DNA of 64,000 bases from Diphasiastrum complanatum (GCA_029204225.1 CM055111.1:22339355-22403354), one strand, 5' to 3'. Shown: positions 24,342 through 35,700, counted from the first letter of the stretch. The notes: generated by a model from the letters alone, not told the origin. Numbers and translations: made by a program.

Positions 24342-24414
24342 TGGTCGGGCTAGGGATTGAAACCTAGGACCTCCCCCATTCTGGTGGGGTGCTCTACCAC
24401 TGAGATACTCGTTC
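24342..24414 (-). pseudogene. tRNA-like sequence (tRNA pseudogene or SINE head)
   Basis: On the - strand it carries a near-perfect A box (TATCTCAGTGGTAGAGC) and a B box (AGGTTTCAATCCC) at tRNA spacing, and ends in CCA. The acceptor stem does not pair and the anticodon and T stems are off by a base, so it is not a working tRNA. The intact pol III boxes fit either a dead tRNA gene or the head of a tRNA-derived SINE. Confidence 0.65.
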
Positions 24415-24647
24415 ATTTGTGTTCCAAGAGTGTTGTGCAAGGGCTATAGCCTTGGCACTTCTAACAAACAAGGTCTTGGATGATCCCTTAACATTGACAA
24501 GGGGCCCACCACCAACTCCTCCACATAAGTCGCAGATGCAAGAAGCTCCACACTGCCACCACCTCAGCAACCTCCAAAGGTGCCGCCACATCCCCTTGTA
24601 GCTCAAGAGACCCAAGTAGGGACATCGATGTAGTAGCTTGGTGCAAA

Positions 24648-25058
24648 ATGTCCAAGCGAACCGGCACCATGAAAGAGAGCACGAAAAATCCCTCCAAGGA
24701 GGGCAACCACACTACCACCATCCTAGATAGGGAAGGTGCTTCATAGGATGTAGCCACCGCACAATGTCATCAAAGAAAGAGTCAAATCTCTAACTGGTAC
24801 AAGGAGAATCAAAAATATACAAATCCCACTAAATTTTAGATTCCTAGAGCTCCAATGGTCCGGATCGTCAAAGAAATCATAGATGAATTTCATATTGGTC
24901 TAAGGTTTATGAGTGAGGCCATGTCGGTGATACAATTAGCTGCGGAGATGTATGTGACCAACCTTTTTGAAGATGCATTTTTGTGTGCTATCCATGGGAA
25001 GAAAGTTACTATACTTTCCAATGGTATAGTATTAGCACAACGATTGAGGAGACAGTAG
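24648..25058 (+). pseudogene. intronless histone H3-like pseudogene (full H3 length)
   Basis: From ATG 24648 to TAG 25056-25058 there are 136 codons, exactly the length of canonical H3 including Met, in one frame with two internal TAG stops (codons 33 and 64). The core aligns without gaps to the H3 fold: a YKENQKYTNPTKF stretch matches the H3 alpha-N helix region, then VRIVKEIIDEF, LRFMSEAMSVIQLAAEMYV, LFEDAFLCAIHGKKVTIL and LAQRLRRQ. The N-terminal tail keeps only scattered matches. Loop 1 lacks the extra residues typical of plant CENH3, so the spacing is that of canonical H3 although the sequence is very diverged. No introns and full length suggest a retrocopy. The surrounding DNA is Gypsy-like. 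Confidence 0.8.
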
Positions 25059-25099
25059 TCTCAATGATGATGTATTCTACACAATTTTGATTAGAGAAT

Positions 25100-26360
25100 G
25101 CAAATCCAAGCAACAATCACTAGAAATGTACTTGTGGAGACACTAGATCTAACTCAGGGATGGACGATGTAAAAGCCATGTTGAAAGGGTACATGGATGT
25201 GATGAATGAGAATATATCTACGCTAGCTTCGGACGTGAATTTTCTTAAGGGACAATAGAATATGATTGGACAAAGACGTAATATAGAAATGTGCCCACCG
25301 CTAGTATGCTGAAATTGTCAAGACAATCACCTCAATAGAAACTGTCCAAATATGGTTTGTACGTATTGTAAGAAAACAAGACATCTAGAGGATGTTGGAG
25401 TCGTAGAAAGGCATTGAACACTGGAAACCATATACCAGGCCCCATCAATCACAGACCTCCCAAAAACAATGGAGCGGGACCTTCAAGACAAGTGATGTTT
25501 CTTCAGAGAGACACTAGATACACTCCATCAGAAAAAGAAAAAACCAAAGTAGAGGAAGAGAGACCTCCCATCAATCTAATCGATATTGAACCACTTGCAA
25601 AAGAAGAAGTGCTGGTATTGACCCAAGGAAAGGAAATATTAGACAAAACCGAAAAAACACAAAAATAGTCGTGAAAAATTTCTTTCAAGGAACCCTCAAA
25701 GGAGTTAGAAACATCACCATCTAAAGCACCTGAGAAAATTCCTTGGGATAAAATACAACCTGAACAACAAGAAGAGTATCACAGATGAAGAAAAGGTACA
25801 TGAACTGATAGGGAGAAGAGTTTCAAGAATTTTACTCATTTAAAAAATTGCCAAAACCAGATCATTATCTAGATCCATGAAGAACAGAGCTAGAACACAT
25901 CGTATAAAAAAGGAAATAGATCTAGGGAAGAGTATGGGAAACCAAGACTTGCAAGAAGCATTAAATAACCTAAGTGTGGAAGTCAACTTATGGCAACTCC
26001 TTAGGTTATCGCCATTAGTAAGTAGAAAAGCGAAGCACATGATGAAACCATCTGCTACAGACATTAGAATCGTCTATTATTGGACATATAAGTGCAGGTA
26101 CCTTAGATCAAGCCTGTCCGAAAGTGGATGTGACCATTGATGGATTAGTCATTGCAGGAGCAATGATAGATGTCGGATCTGCAGTCAATGTCCTTAGTTC
26201 AGAACTAGCCGATAGCTTAGGGTTTGAACTTGAACCTGTCACTCTAATAGCATTGAAGTTGGCCAATAACTCAGTTATAAAACCTGATGGGAAATTGAAA
26301 CATACTCCAATTACTGTAGTAGGAAAGACTACCTACATTGATTTCTATATTATGAAAATG
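25100..26360 (+). pseudogene. Gypsy gag C-terminus and protease remnant
   Basis: Two CCHC-type knuckles occur at about 25307-25400 (CQDNHLNRNC region, then CTYCKKTRHLEDV), with a stop in the first and a frame change in the second. A charged stretch at 25414-25668 is open. The retropepsin region at 26124-26360 shows IDGLVIAGAMIDVGSAVNVL, where the active-site triad reads D-V-G instead of the usual D-T-G or D-S-G. Gag upstream of the knuckles is not recognisable. Confidence 0.8.
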
Positions 26361-26364
26361 CATC

Positions 26365-28325
26365 TCGGTAGTAGGGGAGTCTGTCTATTCATAGTTTGGT
26401 GAAAGATTATTTTGCTATTTCATTATATATATAAAAAAAAACTAAAAATAAAAAATAAAAAGATCAATGTATGGATGATTTCCTTGTCTTTTGTATAATA
26501 GATAAGTACAGTTGTGCAATGCAAGCGTTTAGATAATTTTCCTTAGGAGCAAGGATACATCAACTACTCACCACTATCTGAGCATCATGTTAGACACAGT
26601 TTGATTGATTCATCTGCTGCAAGTCCGAACGATAGCATTCATCTCCACTTGCATTATGCATGAACTGAGGAACATAAAGATGCACATTACCCTTGCATTG
26701 TTATTGAGGCATGACTGTTTGAAAAGGAGGATAAGGGGAGATATGAAAAAATGAGAGAACTAAATGATATAAGTGAGTACAAGATTGTTGTGGATATTTG
26801 TTTATGGAGAGAGTTTGTATTTGAAAGAAAAAAAAAATTGAAGAAAAAAAAGAGAGAAAAGAAAAAAAAAAAGGGTTAGCATCGGAGAAGTTTCATTGAT
26901 TAAATCAATCATGAGTCACTAGAGTGAGTGAGAGATATAAATTCTTGAGAAAAAGTGAGACAATAGAACTATTGCATCCACTTGAGGTTTGAGTACACAT
27001 CTAGACACGTTTTGATATCAAATGCATCCATCAATTGTCATTTTGTACAAAGAAATTGCATTCTCATATCCCCAAAGTGCATGGATCTGATAGTGAAATT
27101 TGATAAGAGCGGGAGCCGTTCTAGGAACACAGGATGGGTGTGATGCAGGTACTACCATGATCTGTTGATGCGCGATTCGGTGGCTTAATCGATGGCCCTG
27201 GATATTGCTGAAAACTAGACTCCATGCCCAATGGATGAGGCGGTTACGAACCAGTACCATGAACTTTCCCACGAGCAGTTAGCATTACACATTATTGTGT
27301 ACTGAGCCTGTCTACAGTTGAAGAGAAGTTTTACCACAAACATAAGTTCAATTGGGTCCGTTATGTGGGGACCACATCCCAGTAGAGGTTGCCAAAATGT
27401 TAGCCGATTTTTTGACATGATATAACCAGAGGAGAAATGACATGTTATTTCATCAGATATGCTACCTTACTTAGCGTGACTGGCTAAAATTCTGGCCCGT
27501 ATAGCCATAGCCAAAGGGGTCCCAGTCCGCCCAAAATGGACTACCGAGAGGTTTGATAAATAAATTAGCCTTAGAAATGGCTGTGTAGTTTTGATCCATG
27601 ATCTTACCGAATTTTCAGTGGATTGCCAATGTAACCGAATTTTATATTAATATAATATGATGTTTGAGATTTTTTTTCAGGTTTTCCTTTCATCCAGCCT
27701 ATGTGGAAATCAGAGACTGGCCATTATTTTAGAGCACCTGGATATTTGGAAAATGTCAAGAATTTTTGACAAAGACCAACATTCTTCTCCAACCGATCTT
27801 TTTGGACCAAAAATGTCAATTAATAAGCCAAATGAGAAATACCATCACCAAAAAATTGGGCACCACAAGTATCAAATATCACACTAGGATTGGGCCATGG
27901 GACCAAAATGGGCAAAATCTTCATACTTAAGGAAGTACCTAATGCATAAGGGCCACCCAAAGATCAATTATCAAGAAGGACCGGAAAATTGTCAAAACTG
28001 TCTGAATTTAAGAGGATGCCGACGAAATGTGAAATACCGGGCATAAGACCTTGACTCATGTTGACAAATGGGACATTTCTATTGGATGAGAACATTGACC
28101 CACATGGCCATGTACTTTGGTCATGGGTGCCCATGTGGCCCTATCCACACTCTTCAATGCCATTTAAGAGTCCACAAGGCACAAAGCCAAAAAGTATAAA
28201 TCAACCCTTGGAAATGAAGTATTGAATGGTCAAAGGGCAAAAGAGAATGAAGAGTTGAAAGGGTGGGCCTTCAACCATTGGAGGATAAGTATACTTGACC
28301 AATCATTGCTCATCATCATTCCATG
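26365..28325. mobile_element. unclassified repeat inserted between Gypsy protease and RT
   Basis: The Gypsy reading stops after TYIDFYIMK near 26358 and resumes at about 28328 (DLILDALVIESDSILLG), so about 1.96 kb is extra. No coding domain is visible. Part of it (about 27310-27560, with GTGGGGACCACA) is a diverged copy of sequence that flanks the Copia at 34188-38778, so this is probably a dispersed repeat or solo LTR. Exact ends and a target duplication were not found. Confidence 0.55.
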
Positions 28326-28327
28326 AC

Positions 28328-30036
28328 TTTCATGACTTGATATTGGATGCTTTGGTAATTGAAAGTGATTCCATCCTACTAGGATGTCCCTGGCTTCAAC
28401 TAAGTAACTGCATAGTTAATATTCCAGCTGGAGTATTAGTTTTCGGAAGGGGGAAAGAAAGAGTAGTGGATGATGGATACCCATAAGTACCTCAATCTGA
28501 GAGAGTGCCAATTGCATCAACTGAATGGGAAGAACTCACTGATAGTGATACCAGTTCTGAAACATCAACAGATGAAGATGTAGAATTGAGGGATGTACTA
28601 GGCTTAGAGTGGAATACCACAGATGAATCACCTCCCAAGGTTAGAATACATGATATCTGTCTTATAAACCTTGGAACATAGGATGAACCTAAGAAGATCA
28701 AGTAGGTGCCCACCTAAGCCCAGAAGACAAGAAAGCCTATGAGGACTTGTGCAAGAAATATCAGCACATATTTGCTAGGAATTATTTAGAGCTGAAAGGA
28801 ATACCTCTAGATTTAGTGAAGCATACTTTACCCCTGAAACCTGATGCTAAACCCATTAGGCAGAAACAACGAAGGTTACCATTTCACATGAAAGAAGGAG
28901 TATTGAAAGAATTAGAACGATTGAAAGGAGCTGGATTGATCTTTCTTGTGGACAATACTAAATGGTGTTCACCGACAGTCCCACGATCAAAAAAGAATTC
29001 TACTTAAATTTGAGTCTGTGTCGACTACAAGCAACTAAACAAACATATGAGAAAAAATTATTACTTGTTGCCTTTTATAGACCAAATTCTAGAAGAATTG
29101 GCAGGAAGAGAGATCTATTCTTTCATGGACTGTTTTGCTAGCTATAACCAAATATCCATTGCCGAAGAAGATAAGCTTAAAACCACTTTTACCACCACTT
29201 TCGGAGTTTTCGCCTATCACATTATGCCTTTCAGTTTATCAAACGCTCCAGCCACATATCAAAGGTTTACAAATGAAAATTTTCAAGATATCCTAGACGG
29301 GAACTTGAAAATCTTTATGGATGATTTATGTGGAGCATCTTCTGTTAGAAAATTTAGCGATACTTGAAAAATGTTTTCAGAAGTGTGCTATACTTGTCCA
29401 ACAATTGTATATTTGGAGTACCTTAAGGTATACCATTAGGGCATGTCATTAGCTGCTATGGTATAGCCACCATCCAGAAAAAATCGCGATGCTTTTAGCC
29501 ATTATGTCACCCTCTACTGTTATCCAATTACAATCTTTCTTAGGAGGGACATGCTATCATAGAAACTACGTGATGGCCTGTGCCTCAATAACCTACCCTA
29601 TGACTGGATTAATGAAAGAGGAATCTGAGTGGAATTGGAATGCGGAATGTGAACAATCCTTTCAAAACCTGAAAGAAGCTTTAGCAAAAGCCTCGATATT
29701 GAAACCACCGATGTATGATCACAAATTTTACGTGTTCACTAGTATTACAGACACCTGTATAAACTATTGTCTAGCTCAAATATGGGATAAAGTCTATCAT
29801 CCAATCACCTTTGTTGGTCATAAACTAAATGCAGCAGAACTCAAGTATACAAAAGTTGAGAAGATTTGTCTGGGGATTTCATATGCTGCTACTAAATTTA
29901 GACACTATCTTCTACATAGGAAAGTAATGTTTTTTACAAAGAGCGAAGCAGTGACACTGATGATGAACAAGTTGGAACCACCTGGTTGTTTAATGAAATG
30001 GATTTTGTCATTGCAAGAATTTGATTATGACTTGTA
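28328..30036 (+). pseudogene. Gypsy protease end, reverse transcriptase and RNase H remnant
   Basis: 28328-28486 carries ESDSILLGCPWLQ, the segment just before RT. RT itself starts about 28747 (KHTLPLKPDAKPIRQKQRR), continues through VCVDYKQLNKHMRKNYYLLP, and has FMDD at 29314-29325. The frame is lost after 29367. The RT end and RNase H follow at 29489-30037 (FLGGTCYHRNYV, then PITFVGHKLNAAELKYTKVEK). Stops at about 29005 and around 29367-29480 disable it. Confidence 0.88.
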
Positions 30037-30213
30037 AAGCAAACCACCGCGATTACAAGGTCTAAATGACTGCATTTGCGAGTTGGGAAATATTACGACC
30101 AATGATAGTGATTGGGAAAATGATCATTTACGTGACCTATTGCGAATAGACATTACCATGATCATAGAATGGTATGCTAATTTAGCTACCTATCTTTAAA
30201 AACACCATACACA

Positions 30214-31389
30214 ATGACTTCTCAAGAGAAGCGGAAGCTATGTACACAAGCCTTAAATTTCGCATTGATAGATGGAATCCTATATCGAAGAGGAGAAGAA
30301 GGAATTTATAGAAGATGTGTGACTCCTGACGAGACAAGTTTCATCCTAGAGGAATGTCACGATTCTGCCTGTGGTGGACATTTTGCTGGTCAACTAACAG
30401 GTCAGAAAATCTTAAGAGCAAGATATTGGTGGCCAACATTATTTAAGGATGCACATGCTCGTGCTAGAGCTTGTGAAATTTGCCAACGTGTAGAGACCAG
30501 GGTAAATCGGACTAGGTCCCTCATCCCCATTCAAGTTCAAATACCATTCAAAAAATGGGAAATTGACTTCATAGGTCCAATTCACCCAACATCGTCATCT
30601 CGGAAACACTATATTATTGCAACTACAGACTACTTTACTAAGTGGATTGAATCAAAGGCAGTGCCTAAAGGGAATGCCAAAGAAACCGCGCAAATTGGAA
30701 GATTTGGAGATCCTAGAGAACTAATCTCGGATCGAGGAACCCACTTTTTGAACAAAATCATAGAGAGTCTGATGAAACAACTGCTGATCAAACATCGAAA
30801 GAGTACTCCCTATCATCCTCAAGCGAATGGACAAGCCGAAAGTACAAACAAGCAGTTGATGTCCATACTACAAAAATCAGTAGCTGAAAATAAAAGGGAC
30901 TGGGATAAGAAATTATATGCTACTTTGTGGGCCTACAATGTGACCTACAAAACTAGTATAGATCACACTCTCTTTTTCTTGGTATATGGACAAGAATGTA
31001 CCTTGCCTATTGAGATAGAATTGCCATCCCTGAGACTGGCTATGTCTCACAATCTGGGTAGGAAAGAGTCCATCCAACAACGTATCGATATCTTACAAGA
31101 GTTGGACGAGCAACGATTGACCTCCCTAGTACATCAAGAGACTCGCAAAAAAATCATGAAAACAATGCATGACAGAAGAATTCCTAATTACAAGTTTAGC
31201 CAAGGCCAACTAGTCTTGTATTACTATACTAGCTACGAACTAATGCTTAAAAAATTTGGTATGCATTGGATTGGACCATATGTGATCAAAAAGTTGTATG
31301 ACAACAATACAACTAAGTTAGCTGAAATAGGAGGAGGCTCATTCAAAACTCGTGTAAATATTGATAAAATCAAGCCATACTATGTATAA
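30214..31389 (+). pseudogene. Gypsy integrase, open frame of 391 codons
   Basis: The zinc-binding part has H49, H56, C87 and C90. The catalytic core has D118 (EIDFIGP), D173 (ISDRGTHF) and E209 (NGQAES), with 35 residues between the last two as expected. About a dozen residues normally found before the second Asp seem lost (KGNAKETAQIGRFGDP). The C-terminal part runs to INIDKIKPYYV-like ending at TAA 31387-31389. This is the best-preserved part of the Gypsy, but the rest of its polyprotein is broken. Confidence 0.88.
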
Positions 31390-31451
31390 GGAGAGTTGTA
31401 CGATGATGTACAGGGTATAATACCAATTTCTTTTTCTTTTTCTTTTGCAGA

Positions 31452-31960
31452 ATGTTTGAACTTTCTACCATGGCCATTGAAAGTATGGACTTCAAAGTTT
31501 GGGAACAAGAATTGCTCCAACCACTCTCAGAGACCATAAATTCCAATGTGTATAGCTTTGTATGGAATGATACCAGCTTGGATTGTACAGTCAATTCCAA
31601 GCAGCTCTGGGAATGAGATAACAAAGACGAACTTTCGTTCTTAAAATTCTTATATAAACAAAAATTAATCCAAAAAATATACGTAGATTGTGAATATGAG
31701 GAAGGATGTAGATCTCACTATGAAATAGGGAGTCCATCATGGATGTGAATATCATCAATGAACACATCCTAGATGAACTGGCCACAGTAGTACCAGTAAG
31801 AAAAACTGTATATATGTACTATTACCCCGCAAAACGAAGTGTGCCTAGGAGGATGAGACCATCAATAACAAATTTCTTTCGTGGATTATATTGGAGTAAA
31901 AGATATGCACACCCAGCTGACAGACTACCTACTACCAATCTATATAAAAAAAAAAATTAA
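31452..31960 (+). pseudogene. extra ORF remnant directly 3' of Gypsy integrase
   Basis: ATG 31452 (MFELSTMAIESMDFKVWEQE) lies 62 bp past the integrase stop. About 55 codons are followed by TGA, then the same frame continues about 40 codons, and after a one-base shift the reading goes on from 31739 (MDVNIINEHILDELATVVPV) to 31960. The sum is about 165 codons. No transmembrane segment or known domain is visible. Position and orientation suggest it belongs to the Gypsy. Confidence 0.45.
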
Positions 31961-31974
31961 AAAAATTGCAGTTA

Positions 31975-32470
31975 TTCAAAAATTTTCGAATCTCAAAATT
32001 TTCGAGATTTTCGAATTTTTTGAGTTTTTCGGAATTTTTCGACTCTCGAATGTTTCGAGATTTTCGAGTTTTTCGAATTTTTCAAATTTTCTGGTTTTTC
32101 GAAATTTTTGACATTTTTGAGATTTTTGAATTTTGCGAAAATTTTCGAGATTTTTGAGATTTTCGCAATTTTCAAAATTTTTGAGATTTTCAAGGTTTTC
32201 GAGATTTTCGAGTTTTTCGGAATTTTCTTAGTTTTTTGATTTTTTCAAGTTTCTTCGCTTTTTGGAGTCTCTTGGAAATTTTTGAAATTTTTTTGAGTTA
32301 TTTAGAAATTCTCGAGTCGTTCCAAATTTTTCTAGTCTCTCTGAATTTTCAGGTCGTTTTGAGATTTTTCGAGTCGCTATAAAATTTTCGAGTTTTTCCA
32401 AAAAATTTTCAAGTTTTTACAATTTTTCGTTTTTTCGAGTTTTTCACATTTGTTAATTTTTCGAGTTTCT
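31975..32470. repeat. degenerate AT-rich repeat built on TTTTTCGAG units
   Basis: Nearly 500 bp consist of variants of TTTTTCGAG, ATTTTCGAGA and GAATTTTT. TTCGAA and TCGA palindromes recur every 8 to 15 bp on the + strand. It lies between two extra ORF remnants of the Gypsy. Open frames through it (Phe/Glu/Ile or Lys/Asn-rich) are artefacts of the repeat. Confidence 0.85.
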
Positions 32471-32512
32471 GGTATTTTTTCAAGTTTAAGTTCGGCTAAG
32501 GTACCGTGAGTC

Positions 32513-32528
32513 ACACACACACACACAC
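32513..32528. repeat. short (CA)n run
   Basis: Eight CA units at the border between the TTTTTCGAG repeat and the following open frame. Confidence 0.9.
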
Positions 32529-32624
32529 ATATATTGAATTGAAAAATATACTACATGTTGTTAACACCACTGCATTGTCCCAACCAACTTCTAAAGCAAC
32601 ACGAGGAATCTTGTTCACCAGGAC

Positions 32625-33341
32625 ATGACTACTAGAGGAGATGAGGCGTCTGTTAATCAAGAACCTAAGAAATCAAGTGAGGCAATGGCGATAATACTTT
32701 CCAAAAAACGAGAATGACACGCCCAAGAAATCCACAACTTGAAGCAAGAACTCAAAAATGCGAAAAATCTCAATATCCGTCAAATGAGAGAACTAATTGC
32801 AAAGGAAGCATGTTTTGAAGATCTGGACTCCTACTTCCTCTATATACCAGCCATGGAGTTCCCTCTCAATTATCAGGACTATGAACTACGACCTTCTACA
32901 AGACATTGACAAAGAATACAATGGCCAATAATACCAGGATCCTTCGACACATATGGGATGACCTGTGATACCCTTCAAAAGTTTGCCATTACTGCACGAA
33001 ATCATAAAGAAGACATCATCAGACTAAGTGCCCATTATACGAAATGGCTACGGGAGTGGCTATTATTACCATGGGGGCCACCAAATATACCTACCAACTT
33101 GCAGGTAAGACAAAGATGGTGTAACCCCAATGAGCCTCTAGAAGAAGGATTTGATTTAGTGCTTTATCTCAAGGTCAGGGACAGATCAGCCAAGGAGCAT
33201 AAAACATTGAATGAGATGTTCCAACATCAATTCTTGGAAGGAGCTGACCCTATGTTTATCGACGACAGCAAAGCACTAGTCTATGGAAGGATCAAAAAGG
33301 CTCTAGCTATGACAAAAGTTTGTAGGCATGCTTATGAGTAG
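32625..33341 (+). pseudogene. second extra ORF remnant downstream of the Gypsy, 238 codons
   Basis: ATG 32625 to TAG 33339-33341 is one frame of 239 codons with two internal stops (near codons 31 and 95). The N-terminal part is charged and probably coiled coil (HNLKQELKNAKNLNIRQMRE). The middle holds SFDTYGMTCDTLQKF, and the C-terminal half is Trp/Pro-containing (WLREWLLLPWGPPNIP) then charged. No signal peptide or membrane segment is visible, so an envelope-like protein is unlikely. I do not recognise the family. It is on the same strand as the Gypsy pol and may be an accessory ORF of it, or a fragment of an unrelated gene. Confidence 0.45.
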
Positions 33342-33357
33342 CAATGGACATTTGAAA

Positions 33358-33358
<1 letters not shown>

Positions 33359-33442
<84 letters not shown>
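33359..33442. repeat. compound microsatellite (TG)20 then (TA)n
   Basis: TG run 33359-33398 followed by TA run 33399-33442. Confidence 0.98.
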
Positions 33443-33444
<2 letters not shown>

Positions 33445-34182
33445 TATATAAAGAGTGAAAATTGGTTGAGAATCTATTAGACACCAGGAGAGTTTCATAG
33501 TCATATTTTGGATAGATCGTCACTTGTATCATATTTTTCTTAGACATTTTGGAAAAAAAAAAATTTTGTTCTAAATACATTAGTTAGAGTTACCTTTGGG
33601 TATATCACATCTCCGCGATGTTCGAAGCTTTTTCTTGATCAACTTAGAATAGGCGTCTTTGAGTTCTATAATATTTTGGAAAAAAAAAAGTGGAGTTGTT
33701 TTAGAAGTCGAGTAGAATTAGAAATCTTCAAAGTAGTTTTAGACTCTAAAAAAAAAAAAATGATCAAACAACTTCTAGGAAGTTGTCTTGTGTAAATATT
33801 ACCGGAAACGGAACTTCAAACACTCTCGATAAGGTCTACCAAATGCATTCACAATAATCAATACCTTAGACACAATTTTGAGAGAATGCATCCATGCTCT
33901 TACACCATACACTCCTATATTGCATATGCATGCCACCTTTTGCATGGGTCTGTTAGTGGGCATGACTTTTAAAATTGATGGGAGTGGGTGCATAAAGCCA
34001 ATTAGGATCACTGGTGGGTTAGAATGCAGGGATTTCAAAGAACAAATCAAATCCAAAAGCTGATGGATGGTGGTAAAAATGCTAAAAAAGCCACTTGGAG
34101 ATTGTTGCTGAATGTTTAAATAAAAGCTTACTACAAGTACACAACCGAAGACTTTGGGTCCTTGGTGTGGGGACCACACCCC
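33443..34182. other. non-coding repeat sequence left of the 34.2-kb Copia
   Basis: The last part (about 34120-34182), joined to sequence right of 38783, reconstructs a repeat also present at about 27310-27560. No gene is recognised. Confidence 0.5.
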
Positions 34183-34187
34183 CAGTG
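34183..34187. repeat. target-site duplication CAGTG, left copy
   Basis: CAGTG precedes TGAAG of the 5' LTR and recurs at 38779-38783 directly after the CA end of the 3' LTR. Confidence 0.88.
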
Positions 34188-34897
34188 TGAAGAAACAGAG
34201 TGTTTCTGATTACAAAGCCTTGCTAGCTTTCAGTCCTTCACTTGACGAAGATGTTCGTGAACGTGAACATCTGGAGACACGAAACACGAAGAGTTTCGCG
34301 AACATGAAAGTCAACGGAGACGAAGACGAACGGTTCGCCGCAACACGAACGGTTCGCGAATACGAAGGATCCATGAATGAGATTCCTTTGCAGTCTAGCA
34401 AGAGAGAAAGACAGACGAGGTAAGCGAAACCAAAGGTGGAAACAAAACTCGTTCTATACTTCCTAGGTCGTGGCTAATCTGCCACTCTTGTAATTCCCTG
34501 ATTAGTTGTAGATGTATAATCACTCTAATCTTAGGTTTACATAGAGAAACCGTACTTACTGGATAATACTTGACACATATCAGAACATGATACACAATGT
34601 GTAACTAAGTGAAGAGACACTGAAGAAGTCTGATGCTAGTAAGCAATCAAGACGAACACAGACAGAAGCTCCGCCTGCGTGCGAGAAGATAATTCTGTCT
34701 AGAATCAGAAGATCCAATTGTCTGCTAGTGAAGCGAGACTACTACTCGTGAGAGAACCGTGTTTCTCTCACGCCAATGCACTGCGTGGATTCGCATGTAT
34801 TGCCCTGAAGAAATAAGAGAAAATCAATATAGATTATTCTGGTTGTGTCTGATCTTGATGTTGAATGCTTATGCTGTTTATTTTTCATATGTCTGAG
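34188..34897 (+). repeat. 5' LTR, 3'-truncated
   Basis: It matches 37720 onward, with an internal gap of about 90 bp near 34457 relative to the 3' LTR, and ends at GTCTGAG where the two copies diverge. It has two units of the 17-bp GGTTCGCGAACACGAAC-type repeat where the 3' LTR has three. Confidence 0.88.
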
Positions 34898-35700
34898 ATA
34901 GATGCAAGGATGCATGTGACGTTTTCTAATGAAGTATGCAACGTGATTGATGCCAACACCAGCACTCTCATTTCTCAAGGCATAAGAAAAGAGAACCTAT
35001 ATCATCTGAAGGTACCCCTACTTGATGATCAGGTGCATCAGGCTCATGACGACTCGCCAGACACTCTGTGGCACAGAAGACTCTGCCACATGAACTCAAT
35101 GGCACTCTACCAGGCAAGTCATCATGGAGCAATAACAGGGGTCAGCATCTTGAATGCAACCAATTCGACCACCTGTGATCCATGTTTGACAGGCAAGCTG
35201 TCACGCACACCATTCGTCAAAGACTCCTACAGAACCAAAGATTCTGGAGCTGGTGCACTCTGACATCTATGGTCCATTCAATGTGATCCCAGTAGGAGGT
35301 TCAAAATATTATATAATCTTCATTGATGATTATAGCAAGTTTGCCAGAGTGTATTTTATTCAGAATAAATCTAAAGCACTCAATGAATTCATAGAATATG
35401 TGAATTGGACTGAGAGATGCACAAGCAGCAAGGTGAAGTAGATCAGAATAGATCGAGCTGACGAATATATCTCGAATCGCTTCACTGACTTCTGCAATGA
35501 TCGTGGCATCATTCACAGAAGAACTGCAGCCTACACAGCACAGCACAATGGTGTTGCTGAATGAAAGAACAGGACCCTAACGGAAACAACCAGATGCATG
35601 ATGGCCTATTCAAAAGCTCCAGGGGCACTATGGGCTAAAGCAGTATCTATAGCCGCATACATCCAGAATAGGACATGTAAATGGTGTTCCTCACACGACA
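34898..35700 (+). pseudogene. GAG-pre-integrase and integrase remnant
   Basis: It begins MHVTFSNEVCNVIDANTSTL, then LWHRRLCHMNS with the knuckle CDPCLTGK, and runs into integrase (HSDIYGPFNV, then FIDDYSKFARVYF). A shift near 35253 and stops at about 35440 and 35562 break it. The catalytic positions are still traceable as HSD, IDRADEY (usual RSDNGGEY degraded) and NGVAE. Confidence 0.85.

Noticed and set aside
24342-24414. Functional tRNA gene
   Set aside because: The A and B boxes are good, but acceptor, anticodon and T stems do not pair correctly.
24648-25058. Functional CENH3 gene
   Set aside because: Two in-frame stops, no introns, and loop 1 spacing of canonical H3. Only a pseudogene call is justified.
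31881-32193. Phe-rich and Lys/Asn-rich frames on both strands
   Set aside because: Both strands are open only because the TTTTTCGAG repeat contains no stop in those frames.
33799-34179. 126-codon - strand frame
   Set aside because: It crosses the repeat that was the target of the 34.2-kb Copia and shows no domain.
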